NCBI GenBank assembly: GCA_946800325.1
Contig: OX326961.1
Span: 11,096,215 to 11,160,214, forward strand
Length of the DNA stretch: 64,000 bases
Source: Luzula sylvatica
Taxonomy: Eukaryota > Streptophyta > Magnoliopsida > Poales > Juncaceae
Direction of reading: 5' to 3'
Each line of letters begins with the position of its first letter. Positions within the stretch are counted from its first letter, which is position 1. The notes under the pieces were generated by a model. That model was not told the origin of the DNA. It saw only the letters and a program-made list of their open reading frames with translations, and did no database searches. A program made the translations under genes and the position numbers. This document shows, piece by piece, positions 1 to 10,813 of the stretch.

Positions 1-1951
1 ATCTTTTTACGCTTTGAGGAGTTCAAATAACGTGTTTTTAGATCATTTCTATCGTTCCTTTTACAATATAACTTTTCACCAAATTGTACAAACACTAAGA
101 AATTTTTTCTTTTTGATTCATAGCTATCTTTCTACTCTATGAGGAGTTCAAATAACGTGTTTTTAGCTCAATTGTACCGTATCTTTTACGACATAACTTT
201 TCACCAAATTTTATAAACACTAAGAAATTTTGTTTTTCGATTCATAACAATCCTTTAAAGCTTCGAGGAGCCCAAATAACGAGTTTTTAAGATGGTTTGG
301 ATCGAATATTTTATTACGTAACTTTTCACCAAATTGTACAAACACTAAGAAAGTTTTCTTTTTTATTCATAATAATATTTTAACTCTCTAAGGAGTCCAA
401 ATAACGTGTTTTTGAGATGATTTGGATCAAATATTTTACTACGTAACTTTTCACCAAATTGTACAAATACTAAGAAAGTTTTCTTTGCAATTCATAGAAG
501 TTTTTTTATGCTTTGAGGAGTTCAAATAATGTGTTTTTAGATCATTTGTATTGTATCTTTTACTACATAACTTTTCACCAAATTTTACTAACACTAAGAA
601 AGTTTGTTTTTCGATTCATAACATTCTTTTAACTCTCTGAGGAGTCCAAATAACGTGTTTTGAGATGGTTTGGATCAAATCTTTTACTACGTAACTTTTC
701 ACCAAAGTGTACAAACACTAAAAAAAATTTCTTTTCGATTCATAGCAATATTTTTACGCTTTGAGGAGTTCAAATAACTTGTTTTTGGATCATTTGTATC
801 GTATCTTTTAGTACATAACTTTACACCAAATTTTATAAACACTAAGAAAGTTTGTTTTCCGATTCATAACAATTTTTTAACGATCCGAGGAGCCCAAATA
901 ACGTCTTTTTGAGATGGTTTGGATCAAATATTTTACTACGTAATTTTTCACCAAATTGTACAAACACTAAGAAAGTTTTTTTTTCGATTCATAGCAATCT
1001 TTTTACGCTTTGAGGAGTTCAAATAATTTTTTTTTTAGATCATTTGTATTGTATGTTTTACTACATAACTTTTGACCAAATTTTACAAACACTAAGAAAG
1101 TTTGTTTTTCGATTCATAACATTCTTTTAACACTCCGAGGAGTCCAAATAACGTATTTTGAGATGGTTTTGATCGAATCTTTTACTATGTGACTTATCAC
1201 CAAATTGTACAAACACTAAGAAAATTTTCTATTCGATTCATAGCAATCTTTTAACTTGCTGAGGAGTCCAAATAATGTGTTTTTGAGATGGTTTGGATCA
1301 AATCTTTTAGTACGTAACTTTTCACCAAATTGTACAAACACTAAGAAAGTTTTCTTTTCGATTCATTGCAATCCTTTTAGGCTTTAAGGAGTTCAAATAA
1401 CGTGTTTTTAGATCATTTGTATTGTATCTTTTACTACATAACTTTTCACCAAATTTTACAAACACTAAGAAAGTTTTTTTACTAACACTAGGAAAGTTTT
1501 TTTTTATTCATAACATTCGTTTAACTCTCTGAGGAGTCTAAATAACGTGTTTTGAGATGGTATGTATCGAATCGTCTACTACGTAACTTTTCACCCAATT
1601 CTACGAACACTAAGAAAGTTTTCTTTTCGATTCATAGCAATCTTTTTACGTTTTGAGGAGTTCAAATAACGTGTTTTTAGATCATTTGTATCGTATGTTT
1701 TATTACATAACTTTTCACCAAATTTTACAAACACTAAGAAAGTTTGTTTTTCGATTCATAACATTCTTTTAACTCCATGAGGAGTCCAAATGACGTGTTT
1801 TGAGATGGTTTGGATCGAATATTTTACTACGTAACTTTTCACCAAATTGTACAAACACTAAAAAAGTTTTCTATTCGATTAATAGCAATCTTTTTACGTT
1901 TTGAGGAGTTCAAATAACGTGTTTTTAGATCATTGGTATCGTATCTTTTAC
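1..1951. repeat. 125-bp satellite array with two alternating monomer types
   Basis: About 16 head-to-tail monomers. The word TTTTCACCAAATT and its variants recur near 77, 202, 327, 452, 577, 700, 824, 949, 1074, 1198, 1323, 1447, 1592, 1717 and 1840, so the period is 123-125 bp. One spacing of 145 bp comes from an internal ~20-bp duplication near 1470-1490. Two monomer types are visible. Type A has GAGGAGTTCAAATAACG followed by TTTTTAGATCATTTGTATCG. Type B has GAGGAGTCCAAATAACG followed by GAGATGGTTTGGATCRAAT. The order is A A B B A B A B A B B A B A B A, which implies a ~250-bp dimer as the higher-order unit. The array starts before the window and stops abruptly at about 1951. No gene is present. 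Confidence 0.93.
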
Positions 1952-2613
1952 TATTCATTATTTCAGTCATTTTTAAAGGAATTTGTTGTGCTATGTGGCC
2001 TTGTTTAGACAGTTCAAATTGTGTTTGTAAGCCGTAATAACAACTTTTTTTTGTGAATAAAGTGATTTACTGTTCTATCAGTTATTTGCTCGATCATAAG
2101 CTGTTCGATGAAATGCATTCAAGTCTTTTGCTGTTATTTTGGAATTTAATATCTTCTTTTTTGCATGTGCAGGGAGCTACAATTGTAGACCAAATTGTGA
2201 ATACAAGTCCAGCACAAAATTAAATAGAAAAAAAGTACATTTTTGCCCTCCCAAACTTGTTCCAAATGTGCAAGTTACCCCCCAAACAAAAAACTGCATC
2301 TTTTTACCCCCTGAACTTTCAAACGTTGTGCAAAATGTCCCCTCCGTCCATTTGGTGTTAAAACATCTGTTAAATGGTGACATGGCATGGGGATGTGGAT
2401 ATTTTAGGTATCCTTACATTATGACATAGCAAATTAATACTAACCCGATCCGTTAGTTCCTAACCCGACCCGATCTCTCTTCTCCTCTCTCAAACCCACC
2501 CGAACCCATCTCTCTCTCTCTCTCTCTCTCTCCTGTCGCGATCTCTCTTCTCTGATAAAGCCATTTTATTAGTCCTTCTTAAACATTTTCCTTGTCTCTT
2601 GGCCTTGGTCATT
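1952..2613. other. spacer with CT microsatellite, no gene recognised
   Basis: Unique-looking spacer. 2220-2350 has the feel of a dispersed plant repeat (runs of CCCTCCCAAACTTG and CCCCCTGAACTTT). A CT dinucleotide run lies near 2505-2532. The short open frames here match nothing I know. Confidence 0.5.
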
Positions 2614-3239
2614 GGTCTCTCTCTCTACATCTCTTCGTAATATGCTACTTTTTTTGGTTTCTCTGTTCTCTTGCACGATTCCATGTTATTCGTACTTTCT
2701 TTTTTGTGTAATTTTTTTTAGCGCATGCCTAAATGGGCTAAATCGATGCTCAATTGATGTTTAGTTTTTCAATCAAACCCACAAAATGCTTGATTGAGAG
2801 AACCAGTGATTGTTCTAATCTGTGACTTCTTTACAGTCTGTTGGAATTGAAGTAGAATTATATAATTATAATCAGTGATTGTTTTAATCTTGTCTTTGAA
2901 ATGTTAGATAATGCAGTTTTGAATGGCTTTATCGGGTTAATTGTGAAATGTTGGATAATGTTGGATAATGCAGTTTAGGATGGGTTTATCTGTTGGAAAT
3001 GTTGGATAATGCAATTTAGAATGATATAATTATGAAATGTTGGATAATTATAATCAGTGATTGTTTTAATCATTGATTCTTTAGTCTGTTGGAATTTAGC
3101 GCAATTGAGGGTTAATTGTGGCCAATTAGGTTCGATTTGGAATAATCGAAGCCCAATTGACGTTTATTTAGGATAAATTGGCATTTTGGGGATTAATTGC
3201 TTCCTATTACTGTATTAATATTGATCCGCTTTATTCATT
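2614..3239 (+). pseudogene. truncated inverted copy of TEN1 (5' flank, start codon, part of intron 2)
   Basis: 2614-2936 is the reverse complement of 4743-5060 with only scattered differences. It covers the TEN1 5' leader and the start codon (ATG at 2923). Homology stops about 14 bases into exon 1. 3103-3239 is the reverse complement of 4154-4291, which is TEN1 intron 2. The rest of exon 1, intron 1, exon 2 and exon 3 are missing, so no TEN1 protein can be made from this copy. The two arms keep the order of the parent gene and lie in opposite orientation to it, separated by 0.8-0.9 kb. This looks like an inverted duplication followed by internal deletion. Confidence 0.85.
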
Positions 3240-4006
3240 TTGGGGATTATTTTGCATTTATTGATGAAAATGTAGATCTGCATTTCGTCAGAGTATTAAT
3301 CAACTAAAGGACAAAATTGGACACAACACAATCGATTTAGGAGTTGCTCCTGAAAGAGTGATAAAAAGGGTGAAATAATCGATTTAACGAATCCAATAGA
3401 GAAATTACAATCGATAAAGGGGTTCATCGTTTGTTTTCCCTTAAAATTCTTGTCTCACGAGGTTTTGAGACCCTATTTTGGCGAAAGCGAGTTTTATGTT
3501 GCCCCTGATGTTTTTCATTAGATTGGTTGTATTTTTTAGAATTATTCTTTTTACCATGTAAAATAAAATAAAATGTATTAGGAACTAGCTAGGTAAAGTA
3601 AAGCGAAATGTACAAGGATTTTGATTTTATGTAGATAGGGATAGGGATATAGTTCACGATTGTATAGTTTTTAGAATAAATTGATTATTTCATCGTTTTT
3701 TATAAATCAGATATATTAGTTGGAAAATACATGAATTATAAATCAGAAAAAAAACATGTATTTCCGATTATATAAAGTATATTAGTGAGAAAATAAAAGA
3801 TTTGATTTAAAAAGAAAGGAAAATAATTTGGAGTGTGCATGTCATGTTCGCTACGGCACACATGGGATGCATTGAGAAAAACAGTCAAAAAAAGAAAACA
3901 AGAAGCCTTGCGAGTTGTGATGAGAGTCCAATATAGTATGTAACTATGTATTACTCGAGCAAAATGTCAATATGATAAGATGAATGAAATGATATGGCGG
4001 TACAGT
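3240..4006. other. spacer between TEN1 and its inverted copy
   Basis: AT-rich DNA between the two inverted arms. I see no coding exon. It probably contains the TEN1 3' UTR at its right end. Confidence 0.45.
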
Positions 4007-4753
4007 TCAAGATCTTCTGCGACTCGAGAGATCAGCTTCGAATTTCCTGCGAAGCTGCAGAGCTTGCCGGTACAGGTTTAGATCCAGCCCATCTACATTT
4101 CTCCCTATCCTCGCTTCCAACATAGCCTACAAAATAAAACAAGATTAAAATACATGAATAAAGCGGATCAATATTAATACAGTAATAGGAAGCAATTAAT
4201 CCCCAAAATGCCAATTTATCCTAAATAAACGTCAATTGGGCTTCGATTATTCCAAATCGAACCTAATTGGCCACAATTAACCCTCAATTGGGCTAAATCA
4301 TGAGAGAGAGAGAGAGAGAGGTCCCTCACATCATTCTGAGGTGTAATGATCAATTCACCAATGAACTGGTACGAAGAACCGGTACGAAAATCTAGGTCCC
4401 TCAAGTGCTGCGTGTCAATCCTTAATGTAACGCCCCCATCACTTATTATGAGAACTCCAGTTTCTATTTCAAATGATTCCAACCTGAAAAATAACACGAT
4501 TTAATTATTTGGCATATCGCATCGGTCTTAAAAATCAAATGCTATATTACTAATTGTTAATCTTATAACCTAGTTACCAAATTATTGTCAAAAAGAAAAT
4601 AATTTGATAAAGTCATTCAAAACAAATTAAATGGTATATTACTACTTACTTTCCAGTGACTCGGAGAGACTGGCCTTGCTTGAAAAATGCAGAAGAGGGC
4701 TCCAATTCTTGCAAAATTACAGGAACGCCCGATTTTACTCCCGATAAAGCCAT
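4007..4753 (-). CDS. TEN1: CST complex subunit TEN1 (telomere capping), 125 aa, three coding exons
   Basis: TEN1 is the small OB-fold subunit of the CTC1-STN1-TEN1 complex, which protects chromosome ends and helps fill in the telomeric C-strand in the nucleus. Exons on the minus strand are 4753-4650, 4483-4330 and 4126-4007. All junctions are GT-AG and the phases join (104+154+120 nt, stop TGA included). Exon 1 reads MALSGVKSGVPVILQEL then FFKQGQSLRVTGK. Exon 2 carries the TEN1 signature IDTQHLRDLDFRTGSSYQF followed by IGELII. Exon 3 carries ARIGRNVDGLDLNLYRQAL. The length matches plant TEN1 (about 125-130 aa) and I see no stop or frameshift. The start is the only ATG in frame at the expected N-terminus. 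A CT/GA run sits just inside intron 2 after the donor. A truncated inverted copy lies downstream at 2614-3239. The family match is from memory of plant TEN1 proteins. Confidence 0.93.
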
Positions 4754-5821
4754 TCAAAACTGTATTATCCAACATTTCAAAGACAAGATTAAAACAATCA
4801 CTGATTACAATTATATAATTCTACTTCAATTCCAACAGACTGTAAAGAAGCCAGAGATTAGAACAATCACTGGTTCTCTCAATCAAGCCTTTTGTGGGTT
4901 TGAATGAAAAACTAAACATCAATTGAGCATCGATTTAGCCCATTTAGGCATGCGCTAAAAAAAATTACACAAAAAAAAGAAGTACGAATAACATGGAATC
5001 ATGCAAGAGAACATAGAAACCAAAAAAGTAGCATATTACGAAGAGATGTAGAGAGAGACCTATTTAGCGAAACTGAGGCCGCGTCAGGCCGCGTACAGCT
5101 TCACGTCAGTTTAAAAACTGGTGGACCTATTTAGTGAAACAAATCACAAAATTTCAAAAGCCACTAAAATTCAACAATATTCGGCTTCACTGATTACGGT
5201 TTAAAAATGGCAATCGTTCAAGAAAAGGAGAAATTGAGAGAAAAAAACTCAATTTGCAAGAAAATATGCAACAAAAAAAAGAAACAGAATCGGCTGCATA
5301 CCTCGGATCATTAATCGTAGCTCGTAGTATTAAAGGCATGTAGTCATCGTATCATAAGCTAATTACTGCTGACACAGTAGGTATGGACAAAGATACTAGA
5401 TCCGCAATAATGGAGCTTCTCTCCCGAGTTCCCATTCCAAACAACATCGAGACATTAAAGTTCCTGAAAATATGAAGAGGAAATTAACACATGTTTCTGC
5501 CCAGATTTGAACACCTTTTTTAAAAATAAAACAACACAACAAAACCACCAGATATGTTCTTGAATCACAAACCAACAGATTTTCGTGGATTTATTAAGAA
5601 AATGCTACAAAAAAAATACCTTCTTACCTCGAAAGAGAGAGAGAGAGATTCGAGATGGGGGAGAAAAGAGTCTTTTACGGCCTGGTTTTCACAGCGAGTA
5701 CGGATCTGAAATATGAAGATTGGGCGGATCTGGATCTTGAAAGAGGAAGGAAGAGTCGATAGGGTGAGAGAACGATTCCGGCGGCGAAAAGAGAGACTGA
5801 GACGAGATTGGGCGGGGTACT

Positions 5822-5859
<38 letters not shown>

Positions 5860-5930
5860 AGTCAGTGAGTGTGGGCATGTTAGGGTTAGGGTTAAAACTT
5901 AGGTTGGGCCGGGCTTGAAAGGACATATTA
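4754..5930 (-). promoter_or_regulatory. putative TEN1 5' leader with untranslated exons
   Basis: Minus-strand splice sites suggest untranslated exons. The first would end at 5629, with donor AG|GTAAG. A second, 5463-5302, is flanked by a TTTTCAG acceptor and a GAG|GTATG donor. An intron then leads towards the exon holding the start codon. The first exon would contain the TC runs at 5637-5650 and 5826-5856. The inverted-repeat arm 4743-5060 would lie in the last leader intron and around the start codon. This is inferred from splice consensus only. Confidence 0.45.
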
Positions 5931-7099
5931 GTAATTATATTATTTTTTGGAGGGTAGGGTATAATTATATTATTTTTGGAGGGACGGTTTAGGGCTTAAT
6001 TGAAAAATATCATGTTGTTTAAAAACAAGTAAAATAAATGTGTATGTGTTATTGTTACATAGATCTTTTAATTATTTTCACGTGTAATGAATGATTTGGA
6101 AGAGGACATTTGAGAAGATAATAATCTAAAGCTAAATTGAATTTTAAAATGGCATAGTTTGATTAGTTTTGTTTCTAATAAATTTGTTTAACATTACAAA
6201 TATTTTAATGATGGTTCATATGAACTATTGTCATAGAGGTGTAATTGCGGTGCTATTTAAATCATTGGACAATACGATTTTCTAAAGTAAATATTGACGA
6301 TGGAGATGAAATTTAAGATGATATGATAATCTAACAAATTTGACATGGTTTGGAAGGATAATATATTAACACAAATAAATAAATAAAATTTCAAGAAATA
6401 AACACAAGGTTTGCAAGAACAATAGATTAACATAAATAAATAAAACTCCAACAAATAAACACAAAGTTGAATATATGGATTATGTTGGTTTTGAATTTTC
6501 ATTTTCTTAAAAAGTCGTGTCAGTGCCATAATATTTCGATTCATTAAAATAATTATCTAAATAAATATTTAGATTAAATTTAGTATATGAATTAATGCTA
6601 GATGAATACTACCATATTATAAAGGATGATTTTATGGTATGGACTTTTTAAATGATTAATGAATAATTTTAATTAATTAAACATTTTCTTTATGTGTATG
6701 AGAAGTTAAACATTTTCTTAATTAATTAAACATTTTCATTTTTTATTTTTCTTAATATTAATTGATAAAAATACACTTGAATATTGTCATTAAATGGATA
6801 AATAACCAAAATATATTTCTAAAAATGATCTGCCATTAGAAAAAGTCATATCATTGAACTCCCCTACTATAAAATAAAATAGTAAAATACTAATTCTATT
6901 AAAAGTCATATCATTAGAAAAAGTCATATCATTAATTTTATGGTTTGACACTTGTGTGTGGTAGAAACCACCCGAGTTCAAAACCCGTCAAAAAAAAAAA
7001 AAAATAGTTCAAATTTGCTTTTACGTAATTGTAACTTAATACGAAAATAGAGAAAATAACAACAAAATTAAAATCTCATAGCGTAGCGCGGGTATTTTA
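5931..7099. other. AT-rich spacer ending in a Helitron-like terminus
   Basis: No gene recognised. Repeated words such as AAAGTCATATCATTA occur at 6840-6930. Near 6935-6990 there is a stretch with a weak pol III B-box-like word (GAGTTCAAAACCC) followed by a run of A, possibly an old SINE. Confidence 0.4.
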
Positions 7100-7103
7100 C
7101 TAG
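7076..7103 (+). mobile_element. Helitron-like 3' terminus
   Basis: The sequence AGCGTAGCGCGGG followed by TATTTTACTAG matches the plant Helitron 3' end: a short GC-rich hairpin about 10 bases before a terminal CTAG, followed by T. The 5' end of the element was not located. Confidence 0.55.
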
Positions 7104-7708
7104 TATCTAATAAAATACTAATTCTATTAAAAGGGTTGTTTTTACTATTATTTTATTCGCCATTCTGCTTAAATTATGATGATAGAAAATAAAAAATATT
7201 ATGATGATTTTAAAGATATTTGGTACCAATTTAAAATAGCGTATATGAACAATATTATTTTTATATTGTATTAAATTATTAGCACCATTTTTCATTTTGA
7301 AGGACATGAAGTTATATCAATATTATGCAAGGAATAATAAGGATACAATGTTTCTGTGTGTGGTTCTACTTTCTAGATTGTAATTAAGAAGAATCCTTTC
7401 ATGTAGGCCTTCAAAGATATCTGAGTCTCTGAGATACTAAATGAGTAGAAAAATTGCATGAATAAGGAAATTTCTCAAATTAAAAAAGAGAACTTTTTTC
7501 ATGTATACCCCTGAAAAATGATGATAAATATTCGTTATTTTTTCAATAGCAATATCATCTTTATATTCCCCAACTTATTCACATTTTTAAAAAGTTCAGG
7601 AATCATGTAAATTTATCTACAGCCAGAAATTAGCTTGTATTTTCAAATTACTGTTGGTCACAAATGCCAATTATGCCAATTAGTATTACACCCAAGAATA
7701 AACATATA
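7104..7708. other. AT-rich spacer, nothing recognised
   Basis: Low-complexity AT-rich DNA between two Helitron-like ends. No credible coding potential. Confidence 0.4.
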
Positions 7709-7740
7709 CTAGCGTTCTATCCGCGCTAATGCATGGGTTG
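7709..7740 (-). mobile_element. Helitron-like 3' terminus, minus orientation
   Basis: Read on the minus strand, GCATTAGCGCGGATAG is followed by AACGCTAGT. This is again a GC-rich hairpin remnant shortly before CTAG-T. The element body would extend to higher coordinates, perhaps to near 9850, but its 5' TC end was not found. Confidence 0.5.
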
Positions 7741-8112
7741 GTTATTGAGAGTTGTTCGAAGTATTTTTTTTTTTGCTGTCTTTTGTTTGTGTGCCTTGTC
7801 GTGTGAACTATAATGTTTTTTTTTAATCCTATATTTCGCAGGAGCGTTTACAGTTACGGCATTTAGAAAGATTACATTACGATACGCAAACACGACGTGT
7901 ATTTATTACAAGCTTAAATAGAAAACAATGCGCCAACACTCTTGATACGCAAACATGTTTTTTATATATATTCTTTTTTGGGTCTTTAACCTTGCAAAAA
8001 TTCAGTGATTGAGGGTTTAAATGTATATCTGAGCAAATATTGGCACTGTTAGCGTGTATTTCCACGGCGTTGTGTTTTTCAGATTTTAACCACATAGCGT
8101 GTATTTTTAATG

Positions 8113-8578
8113 TCACAATTACCTTTAAGCGTGCACGCACATCCATCACATATCGCCTCGTGGCTGATCCTGTGTTGGCAGCGGAATCGCTAGTTCCTCC
8201 CCCAATTTTCGTAAGAAAGGCTGCCAAACGAAGATTCGATATCTGAGTAAGAAAGTAAAATAGGATTAATCACATTATTGCCAAATCATAGAGCAATTCA
8301 TAGCTCAAATTATGTGTATAAACTGAAAATAAGAAATCCTCGATATACTGTCGATCAGTAAATTACCTGAAATCCACAGAAATTTAATGCAAAAGCACCA
8401 CCAAAATCTGGAATTAATGTCACAATTACCTTAAGCATGCATGCACGCACATCGATCACACAGTCGCATCGTGGCTGACCCTGTTTTTAGCAGAATCGTT
8501 AATTCCTTCCCCAATTTTCCTAAGAAAGGCTGCCAAACGAAGATTCAAAATCTGAGCAAAAAAGTAAAATAGGATTAA
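8113..8578 (-). repeat. direct duplication (~160 bp, offset ~306 bp) of an exon-like block
   Basis: 8113-8275 and 8419-8578 are diverged direct copies sharing AAGAAAGGCTGCCAAACGAA and AAAGTAAAATAGGATTAAT. On the minus strand the first copy has an open stretch reading MAAFLTKIGGGTSDSAANT, then ATRRYVMDVRARLK, followed by a possible GT donor. The second copy has changes that break this frame. It may be a captured gene fragment inside the minus-strand Helitron. I do not recognise the protein. Confidence 0.5.
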
Positions 8579-8579
8579 T

Positions 8580-9985
8580 GACATATTCACATGACAAAAT
8601 TAGAAAAAATAGCAAATCATAGAGCAATTTATGGCTCAAATTTGACCAGCACGGATGGAAGCTTAAATTTAGCGATAAAGCTTGCGACATCGCTCGAACG
8701 GAAGGTAACGTTCATCGTCTCTGACCAACGCATAAATATTCTATCATTTGTTGTCATGCGAAAGAAATACTTCGCATATAAGCCCGATCCACAACGTACA
8801 TGTTTCACTATAATTAGCATAAATGGTCGAAGCTAAATGTCTCAAATGAAAAAGAACATTTTTTTGGAACAAACAATAAGTTGCTTTCACCGTTTTGTGA
8901 GAAACCACAAACATAACAACCGAACGAACGAAACTCAGGAATAAGCAAAATTTGATCTCATCATTAGCCAGTAAAAACAAGCAAAACATGAAGAGAGAAG
9001 GGAAAACAACGACAGCGAAAGATAGAGAGAAGAAAAACATGTTTGAAATAAGATAGTGGAAACGCAAGAAAATAAATTCGGAGATACAATACTGAATAAC
9101 AACGCCGATGAAACATGCAGAAAAAACAGCATTAGAGAAGAATACATGCTCAGAACGACACATCAGAACCAATGAGCTCACATTTATCATTCCAAATACA
9201 TGCTCCGAACGACACGACAATAAAACCAATGAGCTCAAATTTATCATTCCAAATAAACAATCGTTATGAACTTGTTTGATGGTCGAATCGAACCAAACAT
9301 TCAGCAAGCGAATTGATCATAGTCAGTGCCAGCAATGCTCAAACATGGCAGACAAAAGATCAGCCCGAATAGAAAGAGAAAAGAAATGAGCACATAACCA
9401 TAACAGCCTAAAAAAATGAGCGCACGATCGCAGACGAAAACATGAATGCTTCTGAAAGGCATGAAAGAACAATTAAAAAATCAATATCGTAAAAGACAGA
9501 TAAGAGAAAGAAGCACAAAAAAATAGGCTAAGAAAGCCGAATCGAAGGCGGACGACATCAATAGCTCATGACAGAAACACCCAAATGAAATCGCACGAAC
9601 GGAAAGCAAAGCGAACAACTCCGCAATTCAACCAATACCCACGGCGGATTAAAAAAATTCCAGGCAAACAATTGATAGATGAGAAGACAAACACAAATGA
9701 ACCATGGCATAACTATAAGACGAGAAAATCGAAATCGTAAAGAACATATTTTACGATGAGAGAAAACCAAGCCGACAAAACACGCCAATAGATATGAGAA
9801 AGGACGATAAGAGAAATACTCACAACGAACGAAAGCAAGCACGATGAAGAAATACCCTTAAATAGGTTTCTATAAAATATCAGATTTTGACAATTTTAAT
9901 AGTTTAAATTCTATTTTAAATAAATATATTTTATAGGACTATTTGTTCATGAATATTATTACAATAAACTGTGATGCAGCATAGA
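8580..9985. other. unassigned region, pyrimidine-rich on the minus strand
   Basis: The minus strand is rich in T and CT and looks like leader or intron sequence. Open frames such as 8744-9307 (minus) are mostly hydrophobic low-complexity sequence and match no family I know. 9147-9255 holds two near copies of a ~54-bp unit ending in TTTATCATTCCAAATA. Confidence 0.4.
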
Positions 9986-10325
9986 GCTGCATCGCAAAAT
10001 ATATTATTTTTAATATCATATATATATTTTATTTTGTGTATTTTATTGTGAAAGTGCAAAACCCTAGAAACAAAATGAACTAATATAAAGAATTGTTTGG
10101 AGATGAAAAGATAATACTGAACGGTAGTTTCTTCATTGTCAATTAGTTTAGTTTATGCTGCATCGCAAAATATATTATTTTTAATATCATATATATATTT
10201 TATTTTGTGTATTTTATTGTGAAAGTGCAAAACCCTAGAAACAAAATGAACTAATATAAAGAATTGTTTGGAGATGAAAAGATAATACTGAACGGTAGTT
10301 TCTTCATTGTCAATTAGTTTAGTTT
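9986..10325. repeat. 171-bp tandem duplication, copies essentially identical
   Basis: The block starting GCTGCATCGCAAAATATATT at 9986 is repeated at 10157. I saw no difference over about 165 bp apart from the last base or two of the join, so the duplication is recent. Confidence 0.9.
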
Positions 10326-10793
10326 GTAATTTAATTATCTTTTACATCATTGCCATGTGACCATGCAAAGTCTAAATTTGCTACAAAGAAATGTTTCAAA
10401 TTAACATGGGCCAACTAGGCTTCTGGCGAGCAAATTTATTTTTAATATTATATTATAATTATAATTATGTCAATTCACATATTAACTCGTTCAAAATTTA
10501 ACTGCTCAGATACAAAATAAATAAATAAATAAAATAATGATATACACTCCGCTTCCGTATGATTTTTATGTTTATGAACATGTAAAAACACAACTAATTA
10601 ACATTAACAAAAAAAAAAATGTAAAAATAAGTTAGCATATCAAATAATCAAAGTATCAATTAAGCAGGTTGAAGAAAACCCCCAAAAAAATCATACAAAA
10701 ATGTTGATCCAATTTGCTAAATAAAAGGCAAATGATGAAGAACAATGCCAACAAAAACTACTGATAAGTGATAAACAATCAATTGGCTAAAAA
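10326..10793. other. AT-rich spacer, no gene
   Basis: Nothing recognised up to the LINE target site at 10794. Confidence 0.45.
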
Positions 10794-10813
10794 ACAACAA
10801 AACAAATACTAAT

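Noticed and set aside
1..1951. Regular repeats that could suggest a CRISPR array
   Set aside because: Units are contiguous 125-bp satellite monomers without unique spacers, in a plant genome.
4216..4497. 93-aa open frame read as a complete small protein
   Set aside because: It is TEN1 exon 2 with intron read-through at both ends; the spliced gene explains it.
8744..9307. 187-aa minus-strand open frame
   Set aside because: Hydrophobic, low-complexity, no recognisable domain, and other frames overlap it. Composition explains it.
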